From Streptomyces sp. TLI_105 (GTDB taxonomy: Bacteria > Actinomycetota > Actinomycetes > Streptomycetales > Streptomycetaceae): 64,000 nt of DNA. The notes under the pieces were generated by a model. It had not been told where the DNA came from, made no database searches, and saw only the letters and a list, made by a program, of their open reading frames with translations. Below, piece after piece: positions 38,840 through 46,440 of the stretch (positions are counted from its first letter, which is position 1; every line of letters starts with the position of its first letter). Position numbers and translations under genes: made by a program. The stretch is from contig NZ_FNSM01000001.1 in the NCBI RefSeq assembly GCF_900105415.1, positions 6,890,001-6,954,000 of the forward strand. Direction: 5' to 3'.

Positions 38840-38880
38840 GTCGGAACCTGGACATCCTTCGAGGAAAGTGTCTAGCTTCG

Positions 38881-39948
38881 GTGAACTCGTCGGTCAGTGC
38901 TCATCACGTACGGGCCGTGCTGCTCGGGGCCGAGCGGCACGGGGTGGCCCCAGGGCCGCTCCTCGCCCGCGCCGGACTGCCCTCCGCCCTCCTGGAGGAA
39001 TCGCGGGCCAGGATCCCGGCGGAGCAGTTCGGGCAGCTCGTCAGGACCCTGTGGGCCACGCTCGACGACGAGCTGATCGGCTTCGGCGGCGCGCCCAGCA
39101 AGGTCGGGACCTTCGCCATGATGGCCCACGTCGTGGTCCACGGCAGCCGGGACCTGCGCGAGGCGCTCCGGCGCGCGCAGACCTTCTACTCCCTCTTCCC
39201 GGCCGGGCCGCGCTTTCGACTGCTCGAACCCGACGCGGGCGGGACCGGCGGGGGCGGGGCCGGCGCCGGTGTCGGGGAGGACGGTGGACTCGACGAGGCG
39301 CGGATGGAGTTCGACGTCTCCGGATACGACGACCCCCTCCACTTCGGCGCCGAGTCCACCGTCCTGGTCGCGCACCGTTTCGCCGGCTGGCTCGTCCGGC
39401 GCCGGATCGGCCTGAGGCGGGTCGAGTTCGTCCACCCCGAACCCCGGCACGCCCGCGAGTACGCCCTGCTCTTCGGCGCTCCCTGCGTCTTCGGCGCGGG
39501 ACGGACGGCGGCCGTCTTCGACCGGGCGGACCTCGACGAACCCGTCCTGCGGGACGCGGCGGCGCTCAAGGCCTTCCTCCGCCGCGCCCCGGTCGACGTG
39601 CTGGTCTGCGGTGACTACGGCAGTACGGTGACCGGCCGGGTCCGGCACCTGATCGGCCGGGCGCTGCCCGCCGGACCGGCGCCGACGCCCGAGCAGCTCG
39701 CCGACCGGCTGTCCGTCAGTCCGCAGACCCTGCGGCGCCAACTGGCCGCCGAGGGGACGACGTACCAGCGGCTCCGCGACCAGGTGCGGCGCGACCACGC
39801 CATCGCCGAACTGACCGGCGGGCGGGTGTCGATCGAGCGGCTCTCGCGGCAGCTGGGCTTCTCCGAACCCAGCGCCTTCCACCGGGCGTTCCGGCGCTGG
39901 ACCGGCGAGACGCCCCGCTCCTATCAGACGCGCGGTCAACAACCCTGA
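38881..39948 (+). CDS. AraC-family transcriptional regulator (arabinose_bd type)
   Basis: 355 residues from GTG 38881. N-terminal ~220 residues resemble the OruR/ArgR-like 'arabinose-binding' sensor (GAERHGVAPGPLLARAGLPSALL at the start). A Gly-rich insertion (GGTGGGGAGAGVG) splits it near residue 120-130. The C-terminal AraC double HTH is clear: LADRLSVSPQTLRRQLAAEGTTYQRLRDQVRRDHAI and IERLSRQLGFSEPSAFHRAFRRWTGETP. The in-frame start at 38803 has no ribosome site. Target unknown. Confidence 0.9.
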   Translation: MNSSVSAHHVRAVLLGAERHGVAPGPLLARAGLPSALLEESRARIPAEQFGQLVRTLWATLDDELIGFGGAPSKVGTFAMMAHVVVHGSRDLREALRRAQTFYSLFPAGPRFRLLEPDAGGTGGGGAGAGVGEDGGLDEARMEFDVSGYDDPLHFGAESTVLVAHRFAGWLVRRRIGLRRVEFVHPEPRHAREYALLFGAPCVFGAGRTAAVFDRADLDEPVLRDAAALKAFLRRAPVDVLVCGDYGSTVTGRVRHLIGRALPAGPAPTPEQLADRLSVSPQTLRRQLAAEGTTYQRLRDQVRRDHAIAELTGGRVSIERLSRQLGFSEPSAFHRAFRRWTGETPRSYQTRGQQP

Positions 39949-39983
39949 GCGGTACGGTCACGGCCGTCGCCCGCCACGGGGCC

Positions 39984-40055
39984 TACCTTCCCGCCATGAC
40001 CGAAATCGACCGGTCCGCCGGCCCCTGGCCGCCGGACCCCACCCGACGCCGATGA
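39984..40055 (+). CDS. Leaderless 19-residue ORF coupled to the signal peptidase gene
   Basis: ATG at 39996 follows TACCTT (39984-39989) by 6 nt and reads MTEIDRSAGPWPPDPTRRR before a TGA that overlaps the next ATG (ATGA at 40052-40055). The arrangement suggests ribosomes that initiate without a leader here and re-initiate on the signal peptidase gene, which lacks its own ribosome site. The feature includes the -10 box. Confidence 0.55.
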   Translation, partial: YLPAMTEIDRSAGPWPPDPTRRR

Positions 40056-40660
40056 ACCCGCGCCGGGCGGCCGGCGCCGTCCTCGGGACCGGTGTCCTGC
40101 TCTGCCTCCTCGCCGGGGTCGCCGTCACGGCCCTCGGCGTCCGGGTCGACGGCACCAGCATGAGCCCGACCCTCCGGCAGGGCGACCGGATCCTCGTCGC
40201 CCCGGGCTCGGCGGGCGAGGCGCGCCGGTTCGACGTGGTGCTGCTGCGGGCCACCGGGAAGGACGCCCTCCTGGTGAAGCGGGTGATCGCCCTGCCCGGC
40301 GACCGGGTGGCGATCGTCTCCACGCCGGACGCGCCCTTCCAGGTCCTCCTCCAGGAGGGCGGCCGGGGTCCGGTACGCCGGGTGGTGGCGCCCGCATGGG
40401 CGTCGCAGGCCCGCCGTACGAGCGCCTGCTGCGGGCCCGACGGCACCCGGTCGGCGCGGCCCGGGCTGCGGACCGTGCCGGAGGGCGCGTTCTTCTACCT
40501 GGGCGACAACCCCGACCTGTCGGACGACTCGCGGGCGTACGGCTGGGGCGCGCTGGACCGGATCGAGGGCCGGGTCGGGGTGCGGGCCTTCCCCGTCTCC
40601 GCGTCACGGGACATCGGCAACCGGCCCGTCCTGGAGGAGTACCGGGGGCCGAGTCCCTGA
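40052..40660 (+). CDS. lepB: Signal peptidase I (S26 family)
   Basis: 202 residues with one N-terminal membrane helix (AAGAVLGTGVLLCLLAGVAVTALGV). Catalytic Ser36 lies in GTSMSPTL and the general-base Lys76 in LLVKRVIALPGD. The box-E sequence GDNPDLSDDSR is present. It removes signal peptides on the outer face of the membrane. Streptomyces has several such enzymes; this one is short. The gene name is by family only. It has no ribosome site of its own (see the coupled ORF). Its last 57 bp overlap the convergent TetR gene. Confidence 0.9.
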   Translation: MNPRRAAGAVLGTGVLLCLLAGVAVTALGVRVDGTSMSPTLRQGDRILVAPGSAGEARRFDVVLLRATGKDALLVKRVIALPGDRVAIVSTPDAPFQVLLQEGGRGPVRRVVAPAWASQARRTSACCGPDGTRSARPGLRTVPEGAFFYLGDNPDLSDDSRAYGWGALDRIEGRVGVRAFPVSASRDIGNRPVLEEYRGPSP

Positions 40661-41266
40661 GGCCTGCCGGGGCATCTGCTCCCGGCCCGTGCTCAGGGCG
40701 ATCCGGACCACGGTGTCCGCGATGCGGCGGGCCGACTCCTCCGGCGAGGGGCCGGCCTGGACGATGTGACTGGCGGTCAGCCGGACCGCCGCGTCCACGG
40801 CCAGCTCGCGCGCCACCGGGTCGACGGCGGGCCAGGCCTCCGTGACGTACGCGTCGGCCATCGCCGTCGCCGTCTCGAAGGCCGCCGCGGACCGCGTCGT
40901 GAGGTACGACAGGAGCCCGTCCTCGCCGGTGCCGGCCAGCATGGCCTTGATCAGCGGGTTCCGCCCGGCCAGCGTGAGCGTGAAGCCGACGGAGGCCTCG
41001 ACGGCCGCCCGCAGGTCGTCCCGGTGCGCGTCCAGGCCCTGCTGGATGCCGACGAGGCAGCGCTCCAGCTCGCGCTGGAACAGGGCCTCGCCGACCGCTT
41101 CCTTGGAGGGGAACTCCGCGTACAGCGTCTGCCGGCTGACGCCGACGGCGCTCGCCAGGTGCGCCATGCGCAGCTTGTCGAAGCCGCGGTCCGCGACCGC
41201 CTCGTACGCGGCGTCCAGCAGGCGTTCGCGCAGCAGTGTCCGGACCGTCTCCCTGAACCGTGGCAT
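40604..41266 (-). CDS. TetR-family repressor
   Basis: 220 residues. HTH at residues ~15-60: RLLDAAYEAVADRGFDKLRMAHLASAVGVSRQTLYAEFPSKEAVGEAL. The ligand-binding half is generic. TAGGCT (complement of 41273-41278) lies 6 nt before the ATG, so its mRNA is leaderless. It is divergent from the six-gene DUF6230/DUF6114 operon, whose promoter is covered by a perfect 18-bp palindrome; control of that operon and itself is the obvious hypothesis. The 3' end overlaps the signal peptidase gene by 57 bp. Confidence 0.93.
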   Translation of the reverse strand: MPRFRETVRTLLRERLLDAAYEAVADRGFDKLRMAHLASAVGVSRQTLYAEFPSKEAVGEALFQRELERCLVGIQQGLDAHRDDLRAAVEASVGFTLTLAGRNPLIKAMLAGTGEDGLLSYLTTRSAAAFETATAMADAYVTEAWPAVDPVARELAVDAAVRLTASHIVQAGPSPEESARRIADTVVRIALSTGREQMPRQASGTRPPVLLQDGPVADVP

Positions 41267-41306
41267 CGGCCAAGCCTAGACCAGGGGAAATCCGCCCGGG
41301 ATCGTC

Positions 41307-41343
41307 AGAAGTGTTGACACTTCTAAGGAAACTGTCCAATTCT
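41307..41343 (+). promoter_or_regulatory. TetR-type operator overlapping the promoter of the DUF6230/DUF6114 operon
   Basis: AGAAGTGT-TG-ACACTTCT (41307-41324) is a perfect inverted repeat. It contains the -35 TTGACA (41314-41319); AATTCT (41338-41343) lies 18 nt further as -10. A dimer bound here would block RNA polymerase. The divergent TetR gene starts 41 bp away. Confidence 0.8.
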
Positions 41344-41400
41344 CGAATGGATAGCCGCGAAGTGTCATTCGGCCAGTGCGGCACGACGGTTGGAGATCAC

Positions 41401-42087
41401 ATGCAGCACGAGACCAGAGGCGTCACCCGCTGGCGCAGATCGGCGTTCCTCGCCGTGCCCGCGACGGCCGCCGTCGCCGCCATGGCGACGGCCATGGTGC
41501 AGGGCGCGCTCGCCGCGAACCTCTCGCTCACCAGCGTCCCCTTCACCCTCAGCTCCAAGACGGTCGCCGCGCCCCAGGGCATCGGCGCGGTCATGCACAC
41601 CATCGACGCCGGCGGGGCCAAGGGCGCCGCCGAGGTCGGCATCGCCAAGGCGGGCCTGGACGGCATCTGCGTCCACGCCGTCCAGTCGGTCGACCTCCCG
41701 GTGATCGGCAGCCTCGGCACCTGGTCGCTCAACATCTCCTCGCCCGCCGCCGCGACCCCGCTCACCAGCGACCAACTCGTCGCCGGCGCCGGGCTCCAGG
41801 CCAACAAGCTCGTGCTCGACGCGCAGGCGCTCAAGGCGGCCACGGCCACGCTCAACGCGAGCGACACCACCCCGAACGTCATCGGCGCGGCCGCCGACGG
41901 CGCCGGGATCAAGGGCACCGGCATCAACGACGGCACCCCGGGTCAGTTCGGCCTCGACGCCACCGGCGGCCGGACCGACATCAAGAACCTCAACGCCGAC
42001 GCCAACGGCGCCACCATCGCCGGCGCGATCACCCTGCCGGACCTCGCCATCGGGATCGCCCACGGCGACAGGACCTGCGGAGCCTGA
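41401..42087 (+). CDS. Secreted DUF6230 protein (first copy)
   Basis: 228 residues from ATG 41401, after GGAG. An N-terminal basic-hydrophobic leader (RWRRSAFLAVPATAAVAAMATAMVQGALAANLS) resembles a signal sequence or anchor. The body is a beta-rich repetitive domain (SVPFTLSSKTVAA, GVIGIAKAGLDGICVHAVQSVDLP-like blocks) with two Cys. Similar proteins have sometimes been labelled cholesterol esterase, but no hydrolase motif is present. First gene of the operon behind the TetR operator. Confidence 0.8.
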   Translation: MQHETRGVTRWRRSAFLAVPATAAVAAMATAMVQGALAANLSLTSVPFTLSSKTVAAPQGIGAVMHTIDAGGAKGAAEVGIAKAGLDGICVHAVQSVDLPVIGSLGTWSLNISSPAAATPLTSDQLVAGAGLQANKLVLDAQALKAATATLNASDTTPNVIGAAADGAGIKGTGINDGTPGQFGLDATGGRTDIKNLNADANGATIAGAITLPDLAIGIAHGDRTCGA

Positions 42088-42173
42088 CCGCACACGACAC
42101 CTCGGGGCTCCGCGTCCTCCGTACGGCGCGGGGCCCCGGCCCTCCCACCCCGACCCACCACTGCGAGGCCCCC

Positions 42174-42650
42174 ATGACCACCGATCCGCCACCCGAGCCG
42201 ACCGAAGCGTCCACCCCGGGCGGTCCGCGTCGCGCGCGTACCGCCTTCCGCCGCTGGCGCCGTGCCCGGCCGTTCTGGGCGGCCCTCTGGACCGGACTCG
42301 GCGGCTTCGTCATCTTCTTCCTGCCGATGGCGCCGCTCGGCAAGATCCTCCAGGTCGGCGTCGGCGGCATCGCGGGCATGGCCGGCGGCGTCCTCCTGAT
42401 GGCGATGGCCCTGCTCATCCTGCTGCTCCCCGGACAGCGCCACACCGCGGGCGTCATCGCGGTGATCGCGGGAGTCGCCTCCTTCCCCCTGTCCAACCTC
42501 GGCGGCCTCTTCGTCGGCATGGTCCTCTCGGTCCTCGGCGGCTCCATGGCCTTCGCCTGGCTGCCCGAGAAGCCCGCCAAGCGGCGCCGTCCGCGCCGTA
42601 CCACCCCCTCCGCCGAAAGGCCCGTGTCCCTGGGGAGCGGATCCGCATGA
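42174..42650 (+). CDS. DUF6114 integral membrane protein (first copy)
   Basis: 158 residues from ATG 42174. Cytoplasmic basic N-terminus (RTAFRRWRRARPFWAALW), then four membrane helices with a repeating SNLGGLFVGMVLSVLGGSMAFAW ending and a basic C-terminal tail. The paired paralogue at 43384 shares the RRxRPFWxxxW start and the LGGS(M) end. Its stop overlaps the ATG of the next DUF6230 gene (ATGA). Role unknown; membrane partner of the secreted DUF6230 proteins is the natural guess. Confidence 0.82.
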   Translation: MTTDPPPEPTEASTPGGPRRARTAFRRWRRARPFWAALWTGLGGFVIFFLPMAPLGKILQVGVGGIAGMAGGVLLMAMALLILLLPGQRHTAGVIAVIAGVASFPLSNLGGLFVGMVLSVLGGSMAFAWLPEKPAKRRRPRRTTPSAERPVSLGSGSA

Positions 42651-43390
42651 GCCACCTCCTCTCCGGGGCCCGCGGTGCCGCCGCCGACTGGAACGCCCGG
42701 ATGCTCGCCCAGGCCGCCGACGGCACCCGCCGCGGCACCCGCTGGGGGCGCGGCGCCTTCGCGTTCGTCCCCTCGGCCCTCGCCATCGGCGTCCTCGGCA
42801 CCGCCCTCGCGCAGGGCGCGCTCGCCGCCAACTTCAGCGTCACCGGACAGCCCTTCACCCTGACGTCCAACGGGGTCGAGGGCAGCGGCTTCGGCGCCAT
42901 CGTCAACACCCCCGCCGTCGGACGCCCCGACGGCACCACGACCACCAACACCGCGATGGCGCGCGTCGGCTTCGCCAGCGCCGGGCTCGCCGGACTGTGC
43001 GGCATCGTCCACCAGACGATCGCCGGAGTCCCGTACTCCCTGCTCCTGACGGGCGGCCAGAAGGTGACGGCGACCCCGCCCGCCACCTTCACCACCGACA
43101 TCGACGCCTCGAACCTCTACATCCAGGCCACCGAACTCCAGGCGTACGGACCCACCACCCTCCAGAACGCGGTCCTCGGCCAGTCCGCCGACCAGGTCAC
43201 CGTCGCCGGCAAACCGCTCACCGGCGCCCTGCCCGGCGGCTTCGGACTCGGCTCGGCCGGCGGCGAGGGGGGCAGCTCCATCGCGCTGCACGGACTGAAC
43301 GCCACCGCGTACGACGCCGAGATGGCCGGGGCGCTCGTCCTGCCCGATCTGAGGATCAGGGTCGTCGCGGGAACGGCGACCGCATGCTGA
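42647..43390 (+). CDS. Secreted DUF6230 protein (second copy)
   Basis: 247 residues. The N-terminus (TRWGRGAFAFVPSALAIGVLGTALAQGALAANFSVTG) has the QGALAANxS motif shared with the first copy. The body holds GQPFTLTSNGVEGSGFGAIVN, GLAGLCGIVHQTIAGVPYSLLL and two conserved Cys. Translationally coupled to both neighbours: ATGA on the left and a 7-nt overlap (ATGCTGA) with the DUF6114 gene on the right. Confidence 0.82.
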   Translation: MSHLLSGARGAAADWNARMLAQAADGTRRGTRWGRGAFAFVPSALAIGVLGTALAQGALAANFSVTGQPFTLTSNGVEGSGFGAIVNTPAVGRPDGTTTTNTAMARVGFASAGLAGLCGIVHQTIAGVPYSLLLTGGQKVTATPPATFTTDIDASNLYIQATELQAYGPTTLQNAVLGQSADQVTVAGKPLTGALPGGFGLGSAGGEGGSSIALHGLNATAYDAEMAGALVLPDLRIRVVAGTATAC

Positions 43391-43779
43391 CCGGCAAGAC
43401 ACCCCCTCGGACTGCGTACGTCTGGTTCCGCGCGTTCCGCCGGACCCGGCCGTTCTGGGGCGGGATGTGGCTGGTCGCCGGCGGCTGGACCGTCCTCAAG
43501 TTCTCCCTCAGCTCCCTGCAGTTGATCGTCAGCACCGGCTTCGGGGGAGTGGCCGGCTACCTCGTCGGCGGCGGGATGATCCTGTGCGGGCTCATCCCCC
43601 TCGCGCTGCCCGCCCAGCGGTACACCTTCGGGCTCATCGGCGCGGTCCTCGCCGTCGTCTCGCTCGTCGTCTCCAACCTGGGAGGCTTCCTGCTCGGCAT
43701 GATCCTCGGCGTGCTCGGTGGCTCCATGATGGTCGGCTGGGGAGCCAAGCGCCCCCGCCGCCGGGCGGTGGAAGGATGA
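43384..43779 (+). CDS. DUF6114 integral membrane protein (second copy)
   Basis: 131 residues. RAFRRTRPFWGGMWLVAGGW at the start, four membrane helices, and SNLGGFLLGMILGVLGGSMMVGW near the end. It overlaps the preceding gene by 7 nt and the next by 4 nt. Closely parallel to the product of 42174-42650, so a DUF6230-DUF6114 gene pair was duplicated. Confidence 0.82.
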   Translation: MLTGKTPPRTAYVWFRAFRRTRPFWGGMWLVAGGWTVLKFSLSSLQLIVSTGFGGVAGYLVGGGMILCGLIPLALPAQRYTFGLIGAVLAVVSLVVSNLGGFLLGMILGVLGGSMMVGWGAKRPRRRAVEG

Positions 43780-44453
43780 GGGCCCGGACGGCGCCCGTCA
43801 GGCACCGACCGTCGGCCGCCCGGCGGGCGCTCGCCGACCACCGGCACACGGCCGCCCGGCGGGCCCTCGCCGTGGCGGCGGCCCTGGTCCTCGCGGTCGT
43901 CACCGCCGTCTGGTCCGGGCAGCCGAGCAGCGCCTCGGGCGAGAGCGCCGCGGTCGAGCCGCTCGGCGTGCCCTTCCTGCCCTCGCCGGACCCGCTGCAC
44001 GTCACCATCGGCAGCATGGTCGCCGTCTCGATGACGGTCGACAAGGACGTCACCATCCGGCTCTCCGACGGCTCGACGCGCACCACCACCCGCTACACCT
44101 TCACCAAGCTCAAGATCCGCTCGCACATGAACGTGGTCCAGCGCGCCTCCGGGCACACCGTCACCATCGACGTCCCCGGGGAGGGCTCGCTCGGCGGCTA
44201 CGACAGCGCGGGCAAGGCCGAGACGACGACGATGTGGGGGAACATCACCAACGTCTGCGTCCGCGTCCTCGTCAAGATCTGCGGAGTGCAGGGGCTGCTC
44301 GACTTCTTCGGCTCCCTCATCCCGCTCACCGCCGGAGCCGAGGACTTCACCGGCGACATCTACGCGATCCGTACGGTCGACGACCACGCGGCCCTCGACT
44401 CCACCGACAACCCCGTCCACCTCCCCGGAACCATCACGGTGACCACGCCATGA
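43776..44453 (+). CDS. Exported protein of unknown family in the DUF6230/DUF6114 operon
   Basis: 225 residues. A basic leader (RHRPSAARRALADHRHTAARR) precedes a hydrophobic segment ALAVAAALVLAVVTAVWSG, so it is exported or anchored. The mature region is beta-rich and Thr/Ser-rich (HVTIGSMVAVSMTVDKDVTIRLSDGSTRTTTRYTFTKLK) with two Cys (NVCVRVLVKICGVQ). It does not look like DUF6230. Coupled by ATGA on both sides. No function known. Confidence 0.75.
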   Translation: MRARTAPVRHRPSAARRALADHRHTAARRALAVAAALVLAVVTAVWSGQPSSASGESAAVEPLGVPFLPSPDPLHVTIGSMVAVSMTVDKDVTIRLSDGSTRTTTRYTFTKLKIRSHMNVVQRASGHTVTIDVPGEGSLGGYDSAGKAETTTMWGNITNVCVRVLVKICGVQGLLDFFGSLIPLTAGAEDFTGDIYAIRTVDDHAALDSTDNPVHLPGTITVTTP

Positions 44454-45142
44454 GGACCCGCGAGGAAGGACGCACCCACTGGCGCCGGTCCCTCGCCGTC
44501 GCCCTGCCCGCGCTCCTCGCCGCCGGCGGCCTCGGCTCCGCCATGGCGACCGGAGCGCTGGCCGTCGGCCTCCGCGTCCAGGACCGGCCCGTCGACTTCA
44601 CCACCAGCAGCCTGTACGGGACGCAGTACGGCGCCGCCGTCGTCGACCAGACCGTCGTACGGCCCGACGGCTCCACCGGAACCGAGCGCGTGCTCCGCAT
44701 GGGCTTCGCGGACGGCGTCATCAACGGCCTCTGCCTGAGCCGGCGCCAGCAGATCGCGGGAGCCACGTACACCCTGCTGCTCACCCTCGGCGACGACGAC
44801 CCGGGCTCCTGGGAGATCAGGACGAAGAACACCGTCCTCGACCTGCGCAGCGCCACCGGAGTCCTCGACATGGACGGCATCGTCGACCTCAACGTCAACG
44901 GCGCCGACGTGAAGACCGTCAAGGACGCCTCCGGCGCGTACGTCACCAACCCCCTGGACAGCCCGCAGCACCGCTTCGGCATCCAGGCCCGCTACGCCAA
45001 GTTCGACCGCATCACCGGCACCGCCCAGGACTTCCAGATCCCGGGCCTCCTCACGACCCCGAAGCTCTCGCTCTCCGTACGGCCGGGCACGGTCGCCTGC
45101 CCCGCCCCGGCGGCCCCCACGGGGACGCCCGGCACGCCCTGA
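44450..45142 (+). CDS. Secreted DUF6230 protein (third copy)
   Basis: 230 residues. Leader THWRRSLAVALPALLAAGGLGSAMATGALAVGLRV replaces the QGALAAN motif with TGALAVG. The body follows the family plan (DRPVDFTTSSLYGTQYGAAV, GFADGVINGLCLSRRQQIAGATYTLLL) and ends with a Pro/Ala/Thr tail. Last gene of the operon; a small stem CGTCGAGC-CGT-GCTCGACG at 45151-45169 follows without a T-run. Confidence 0.8.
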   Translation: MRTREEGRTHWRRSLAVALPALLAAGGLGSAMATGALAVGLRVQDRPVDFTTSSLYGTQYGAAVVDQTVVRPDGSTGTERVLRMGFADGVINGLCLSRRQQIAGATYTLLLTLGDDDPGSWEIRTKNTVLDLRSATGVLDMDGIVDLNVNGADVKTVKDASGAYVTNPLDSPQHRFGIQARYAKFDRITGTAQDFQIPGLLTTPKLSLSVRPGTVACPAPAAPTGTPGTP

Positions 45143-45179
45143 CCGCATCGCGTCGAGCCGTGCTCGACGGCGGTGTCAC

Positions 45180-45225
45180 TCCGGATCGTTCCGGATGCCT
45201 TCCCCGACGCCCCCGCCACTACCTT
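45180..45225 (+). promoter_or_regulatory. Direct repeats and -10 of the SARP gene
   Basis: TCCGGAT occurs at 45180-45186 and 45190-45196, a 10-nt period, just upstream of where the -35 should be. TACCTT at 45220-45225 is a good -10. Directly repeated heptads upstream of -10 are the known binding pattern of SARP regulators, so autoregulation is plausible. Confidence 0.5.
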
Positions 45226-45274
45226 GGCGACGGCGTCCGCCAGACCGACCAGTCCGGAGCCCGGGGGAGCACCG

Positions 45275-46426
45275 ATGCCGACGACCGTCACCACCGGCCG
45301 ACCGGACACCACCGGCCGGACCGGCGCCACCGTGCTCCGGGACCAGGAGCGCCGGGTGCTCGCCGCAGTCGGCTGCGGTCTGCGGGACGGCGAGATCGCC
45401 GCCGACCTCGCCATCCCCGAGGAGGCCGTGGCCTCCCACCTCGCACGGATCCTCGTGAAGCTCGGGCTCCGGGACCGGGCCGCCGCCATCGTCCACGCCT
45501 TCGACTCCGGCCTCGTCGTCCCCGGCCGAGGCCCCCGCACACGGGCGACGGACCCGGCGGCGCGGGCCACCGCCGCCCGCGCGGCCGGACCGGCCGTGCG
45601 GCTCTGTCTGCTCGGCCCCCTGACGGCACGACAGGACGGACGGCCCGTGGACCTCGGGCACCTCCGCCAGCAGTCCGTACTCGCCGCGCTGGCGCTGCGC
45701 GCGGGCCGGACCGTCAGCCGACGGGAACTGCTCGACGCCGTGTGGGGGACGGACACCCCGGTCGCCAACGTCGTCCCGGTGTACGTCTACCGGCTGCGCA
45801 AGGCCCTGAGCGCCGGGGACGACACCGCCCCGGTCATCGAACGCGACCCGCGCGGCTACCGGCTGGTCCCCGGCGCGGTCGACGTGGACGTGGCACGCCT
45901 GGAGGAACTGGTCACCGCCGTCAGGGCGGCGGACCGCGCGGGCGAACCGGCCGAGGCGGTCCGGCTGTGCTCCCGGGCGCTCGACCTGTTCCACGGGGAG
46001 CCGTTGGGCGGACTGCCCGGACCGCTCGCCGAACTGGAGCGCCTGCGGCTCACCGAGCGCAGGATCGCCCTCGTCCAGCGGAAGGCGACCTGGCAGCTGT
46101 GGCTCGGCCGCCACTCCGAGGCGACGGCGGAGCTGTTCGCCCTGTCCGCGGCGCACCCCCTGAACGAACCGGTGGCCGCGACGCTGATGCGCGCGCTGTA
46201 CCGGAGCGGCCGGCAGGCCGACGCGCTGGACGTGTACGACCGCGTCCGCCGCCGCCTGTCCGAGGACCTCGGCGTCCCGCCGAGCCCGATGCTGCGGCGC
46301 ACCCGCCGACTGATCCTGCGCGGGGACGAAGCAGGCCTCGCCCTCACGGCCGGAGCGCAGCCCATTCCTTCCTGCCCTCATGACAGAACGGCCGGAACGC
46401 AGCCCACCCTTTCCTTCCCCTCATGA
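45275..46426 (+). CDS. SARP-type regulator with an N-terminal LuxR-like HTH
   Basis: 383 residues from ATG 45275 after GGGGGAG. Residues ~20-80 are a LuxR/GerE-type helix-turn-helix (LRDQERRVLAAVGCGLRDGEIAADLAIPEEAVASHLARI). Residues ~105-190 are the OmpR-like SARP DNA-binding domain (VRLCLLGPLTARQDGRPVDLG, VYVYRLRKAL). Residues ~190-350 are the bacterial transcriptional activation (BTAD) domain. Having two DNA-binding modules is unusual. The last ~14 codons come from a tandem duplication of the gene junction. The stop overlaps ATG 46423. Confidence 0.88.
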   Translation: MPTTVTTGRPDTTGRTGATVLRDQERRVLAAVGCGLRDGEIAADLAIPEEAVASHLARILVKLGLRDRAAAIVHAFDSGLVVPGRGPRTRATDPAARATAARAAGPAVRLCLLGPLTARQDGRPVDLGHLRQQSVLAALALRAGRTVSRRELLDAVWGTDTPVANVVPVYVYRLRKALSAGDDTAPVIERDPRGYRLVPGAVDVDVARLEELVTAVRAADRAGEPAEAVRLCSRALDLFHGEPLGGLPGPLAELERLRLTERRIALVQRKATWQLWLGRHSEATAELFALSAAHPLNEPVAATLMRALYRSGRQADALDVYDRVRRRLSEDLGVPPSPMLRRTRRLILRGDEAGLALTAGAQPIPSCPHDRTAGTQPTLSFPS

Positions 46427-46430
46427 CAGA
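46346..46430 (+). repeat. 42-nt tandem duplication across a gene junction
   Basis: Copy 1 at 46346-46387 and copy 2 at 46388-46430 share ACGGCCGGARCGCAGCCCA at the start and CTCATGACAGAA at the end. Copy 2 has one extra base in the middle. Each copy carries a potential ATGACAGAA start. The duplication lengthens the SARP C-terminus and shifts the stop into copy 2. Confidence 0.85.
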
Positions 46431-46440
46431 AAGGTCCACG

